Shown one piece after another: positions 3,591 through 5,682 of a stretch of DNA of 5,682 bases (position 1 is the first letter of the stretch; every line of letters starts with the position of its first letter). The notes below the pieces were generated by a model. The model had not been told where the DNA came from. It did not search any database and was given only the letters and a program-made list of their open reading frames with translations. The DNA comes from Kingella oralis (GTDB lineage: Bacteria; Pseudomonadota; Gammaproteobacteria; Burkholderiales; Neisseriaceae): assembly GCA_905373195.1 (NCBI GenBank), contig CAJPSG010000084.1, positions 1 through 5,682 on the forward strand, read 5' to 3'. Both the position numbers and the translations under genes were made by a program.

Positions 3591-5582
3591 TCAGGCTGCC
3601 CATTCGCTTTTCAGGCGATATTTGTGCGACAGCTTGCGGGCGCGGCGATACCACGCTTGGGCAGCGTGTTTGCTGGGGGCTTGGTTGCTGGCGTAGTTGA
3701 GCGTGATAAAGTCTTGCAGCAGTTGGTCTAAATCGGGGGTGAGACGGTTGTCTTGTTCTAGCTCGGCTTTGAGTTCGGTTACGCCCAGTGCGGCGAGGTT
3801 GGGGAAGGCGTTGCCGAGTAGGCGACGTTTGAGCAGCATAAAGCCGTCGCTTAACGGCGAGATGTCTTGCTTGCGGGAGCGTCGCCACCACCAAATAATG
3901 GGAATCAGCACGGGCACGCTGCCGATAATGAGCAACAGCAGGGAGCTGAATGTGCTTGCGCCGCCCAAGCCCAGCCATGAAAACAGGCTGTTTTGCTGGG
4001 CGTTGTCAAAGTTCACCACCCAGCGTTGCCAGTAGATTTGGCTTTGGCTGGTGAATCGGCTCCACGCGCTCAGGTTACTCACCAGCTCGTTGATTTCTTC
4101 GGCGGGCAATGCGCTGTCCACGCCGCTGTCCACGCGGCTGATGGAGACGGCGGCGGTGGGGTCTACGCGCTTCCACACGTTGCGCTCGGGCAGCCACACT
4201 TCTGCCCATGCGTGGGCATCTTTGCTGCGGATTTGCCAAAAGCCGCCTTGTTCGTTCCACTCGCCGCCTTGGTAGCCTGTTACCACGCGCGCTGGCACGC
4301 CTGCGGAGCGCATGAGGGTTACAAAGGCATCGGCGTAGTGTTCGCAAAAGCCTTGCTTGGTTTTGAACAAAAATTCGTCGGTGGGGCTGCCTGTTTGCAA
4401 CACGGGGGGTTTGAGGGTGTACACGAAGCCTTGTTGGCTGAAATATTGGTAGGCAGCCTGAATAAAGCGGCTGGTGTCGCCGCCTGCTTGTTGATAGAGC
4501 GATTGGGCGAGGGCTTTGGTTTGCGGGTTGCCATCAATTTGGGTGTACATCCGCATTTCGGTGTTGTCTAGCTTTTGCGTGAGCTCGTCGGTGGCGTTGG
4601 CGCGGAGCGTGATGCCGCGCACGCCTTGGCGGCTGTACACGCGCAGCACGTCGCCCAGCTCTTGCAGGATGCCTGTTTCTTGGCGGCGTGAAGGGTAGTC
4701 CAGCGCGGGGATGCGCCCTTTGGTGTCTTCAATCACGATTTGATAGCTGACATTTGCCGTGGGGCGGTTACCACGCGCGGGGTATGCGCCGTCCATCATG
4801 CCGCGGGCGGCGTGCCATTCGCCCATTTCGTCGCGGTCTATCATCACCATCACGCGCCAGTATAAGTCTTGCGGACGGGGGCGATAGTTGTCGCTGAATG
4901 TGGCGGTGAACGCGGGTTCGTTGCTTTGCACAAGGTTGCCGATGCTGCCCGGCTTCATGCTTTCGGAGATGCCTGTGGTGGATTGATTGCTGGGGTTTTG
5001 CGGGATGCCCCACAGCGGCGATTCTTTGCGTGGCATGGTGATGAACAGCAAAATCATCGGCAGCAGGGTGAGCGCGAAGCCGATAAGGCTTTGTTTAAGC
5101 GCGGTTTTGGGGTCTAGCTCGTTGAGAATGGCGAGCGAGGCGGCAATCAGGGTGAGGCAAACCAGCACCCACGCGCCCACCAGCATGCTTTGGTTAAACA
5201 ACACCGCGCCTGTGAGCAGGAAAATTTGCACCAGCGCGGAGACTTGCCAGTCGCGGCGGGTGTGCCCTTCGTAGGATTTGAGCGCGCCCAGCAACAGCAG
5301 CAACGCCATGCCGCCTTGCAGCCCCACAAACGAGCCCACTTGCAGCATCACCAGTGCCACCACCAGCGCAAGCATCAGCACCAGCTGCCACGTTGCCATT
5401 TTGCGCACGCCAAAAAACAGCAGCAGGATGCGAATCGCCATCATCACAATAAAAATAACGGAGACCACAAAGGGCAGCTCGCTGAGAATGGGCAGGGACA
5501 CGCAAAACAGCGCGAGTTGGTTGGCGAGGATGGCTTTTAAATCGGGATCGGCGTTGAGGTAGGTGGGGTTGGCGGTAATCAT
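3591..5582 (-). CDS. tgpA: TgpA-type membrane protein with periplasmic transglutaminase-like domain (DUF3488, DUF4129)
   Basis: The 663-residue protein has the layout of Pseudomonas aeruginosa TgpA. An N-terminal membrane block with about six or seven hydrophobic segments spans roughly 21-182 (DUF3488). A soluble region follows (about 185-540), then one more membrane helix (about 546-566) and a short cytoplasmic C-terminal tail (DUF4129). The soluble part holds the papain-like triad: Cys413 in GFCEHYA, His457 in KDAHAWAEVW and Asp474 in RVDPTA, all intact. The family acts in the cell envelope; TgpA is reported as essential in P. aeruginosa, but its substrate is not settled. The usual MoxR ATPase and DUF58 partners would lie upstream, outside the window. 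ATG at 5582 is the only usual start codon before the first membrane segment, though no Shine-Dalgarno is visible and the frame is open to the window edge. The stop codon and last two Ala codons are supplied by a DUS; another perfect DUS encodes Gln-Ala-Ala at 375-377. Confidence 0.94.
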   Translation of the reverse strand: MITANPTYLNADPDLKAILANQLALFCVSLPILSELPFVVSVIFIVMMAIRILLLFFGVRKMATWQLVLMLALVVALVMLQVGSFVGLQGGMALLLLLGALKSYEGHTRRDWQVSALVQIFLLTGAVLFNQSMLVGAWVLVCLTLIAASLAILNELDPKTALKQSLIGFALTLLPMILLFITMPRKESPLWGIPQNPSNQSTTGISESMKPGSIGNLVQSNEPAFTATFSDNYRPRPQDLYWRVMVMIDRDEMGEWHAARGMMDGAYPARGNRPTANVSYQIVIEDTKGRIPALDYPSRRQETGILQELGDVLRVYSRQGVRGITLRANATDELTQKLDNTEMRMYTQIDGNPQTKALAQSLYQQAGGDTSRFIQAAYQYFSQQGFVYTLKPPVLQTGSPTDEFLFKTKQGFCEHYADAFVTLMRSAGVPARVVTGYQGGEWNEQGGFWQIRSKDAHAWAEVWLPERNVWKRVDPTAAVSISRVDSGVDSALPAEEINELVSNLSAWSRFTSQSQIYWQRWVVNFDNAQQNSLFSWLGLGGASTFSSLLLLIIGSVPVLIPIIWWWRRSRKQDISPLSDGFMLLKRRLLGNAFPNLAALGVTELKAELEQDNRLTPDLDQLLQDFITLNYASNQAPSKHAAQAWYRRARKLSHKYRLKSEWAA
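4451..4462 (+). repeat. Perfect DNA uptake sequence inside tgpA
   Basis: AGGCAGCCTGAA on the plus strand. On the tgpA coding strand it reads as Ile-Gln-Ala-Ala-Tyr around residues 374-378, just before the transglutaminase core. It is the only perfect DUS within a coding region here. Confidence 0.9.
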
Positions 5583-5682
5583 GGGATGTGTGGTTATGCG
5601 GTTGAGGCAGCCTGAAAAGCGGCGGATGGGGGGGGCGGGATGCGTGATAAATAACGTGAGTTCGGGATAAGCTCCCCTACCC
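5583..5682 (-). other. tgpA leader or 3' edge of an upstream gene
   Basis: The 100 bases hold a perfect DUS (5605-5616), a G8 run (5628-5635, C8 on the tgpA strand) and no consensus promoter or Shine-Dalgarno. On the minus strand the tgpA frame is open throughout but has no ATG, GTG or TTG. A second minus-strand frame is open from the edge to TAA at 5596-5594, 11 bp before tgpA, where the end of an upstream operon gene would be expected. Neither peptide is recognisable, so no gene is called. Confidence 0.4.
5605..5616 (+). repeat. DNA uptake sequence upstream of tgpA
   Basis: A perfect AGGCAGCCTGAA lying 22 bp before the tgpA start. It is single, with no inverted partner in view. Confidence 0.9.

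Larger units (their letters stand above)
3285..3601 (-). repeat. Array of seven same-direction DNA uptake sequences
   Basis: Copies on the minus strand lie at 3285-3296 (one mismatch), 3340-3351, 3362-3373 (one mismatch), 3438-3449, 3507-3518, 3529-3540 and 3590-3601 (one mismatch). Four are perfect. Start-to-start distances are 55, 22, 76, 69, 22 and 61 bp; the two 22-bp pairs are the starts of the two 72-bp composite repeats. No copy is inverted, so these do not form DUS terminators. The last copy overlaps the tgpA stop codon. Confidence 0.92.

Noticed and set aside
3285..3601. CRISPR-like array
   Set aside because: The repeated unit is a 12-bp DUS found throughout the window, spacings vary (22 to 76 bp), and the intervening sequence is itself repeated rather than unique.
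3386..3700. 104-residue plus-strand frame across the repeat array into tgpA
   Set aside because: Its residues are mostly translated DUS copies (Phe-Gln-Ala-Ala type strings), and it lacks a start signal.
3508..3978. 156-residue minus-strand reading frame
   Set aside because: It is antiparallel in frame to nothing conserved: most of it lies inside tgpA in a shifted frame and the rest is repeat DNA. tgpA has full family motifs in the competing frame.

Overview
The window looks like chromosomal DNA from a Neisseriaceae bacterium, most likely Kingella or a close relative. The evidence is a 12-mer, AGGCAGCCTGAA, which is the Kingella dialect of the neisserial DNA uptake sequence (DUS). I count 11 perfect copies, 9 copies with one mismatch, and one with two mismatches. 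The three encoded proteins also read as ordinary beta-proteobacterial homologues. I see no insertion sequence, phage gene, CRISPR array or defence system. The genes are housekeeping genes; the less ordinary material is in the spaces between them.

Layout, left to right. 1-478 holds no convincing gene. It contains inverted pairs of DUS, one perfect bidirectional-type terminator hairpin (155-189) and a terminator (433-464) just beyond a minus-strand tRNA. 479-551 is tRNA-Glu(UUC) on the minus strand, with a consensus sigma-70 promoter at 564-591. 591-649 is an inverted DUS pair that probably ends transcription from deoD. 657-1367 (minus) is deoD, a purine nucleoside phosphorylase. 1456-3108 (minus) is a PgcA/PGM2-type phospho-sugar mutase. 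3109-3590 is a 482-base gene-free stretch packed with same-direction DUS copies and three copies of a 37-38 bp repeat; two of these are part of a 72 bp composite repeat. 3591-5582 (minus) is a TgpA-type membrane transglutaminase-like protein. 5583-5682 is a short leader or the edge of an upstream gene.

Everything with a clear direction reads leftwards on the minus strand. The mutase and deoD are 88 bp apart with no terminator between them, so they are probably co-transcribed. DeoD releases ribose-1-phosphate or deoxyribose-1-phosphate, and some members of the PGM2 branch interconvert pentose-1- and pentose-5-phosphates. The pair may therefore form a nucleoside-salvage unit rather than a glucose-phosphate one. 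tgpA is probably the last gene of a unit that begins outside the window; in other bacteria it follows MoxR and DUF58 genes. The tRNA has its own promoter and terminator.
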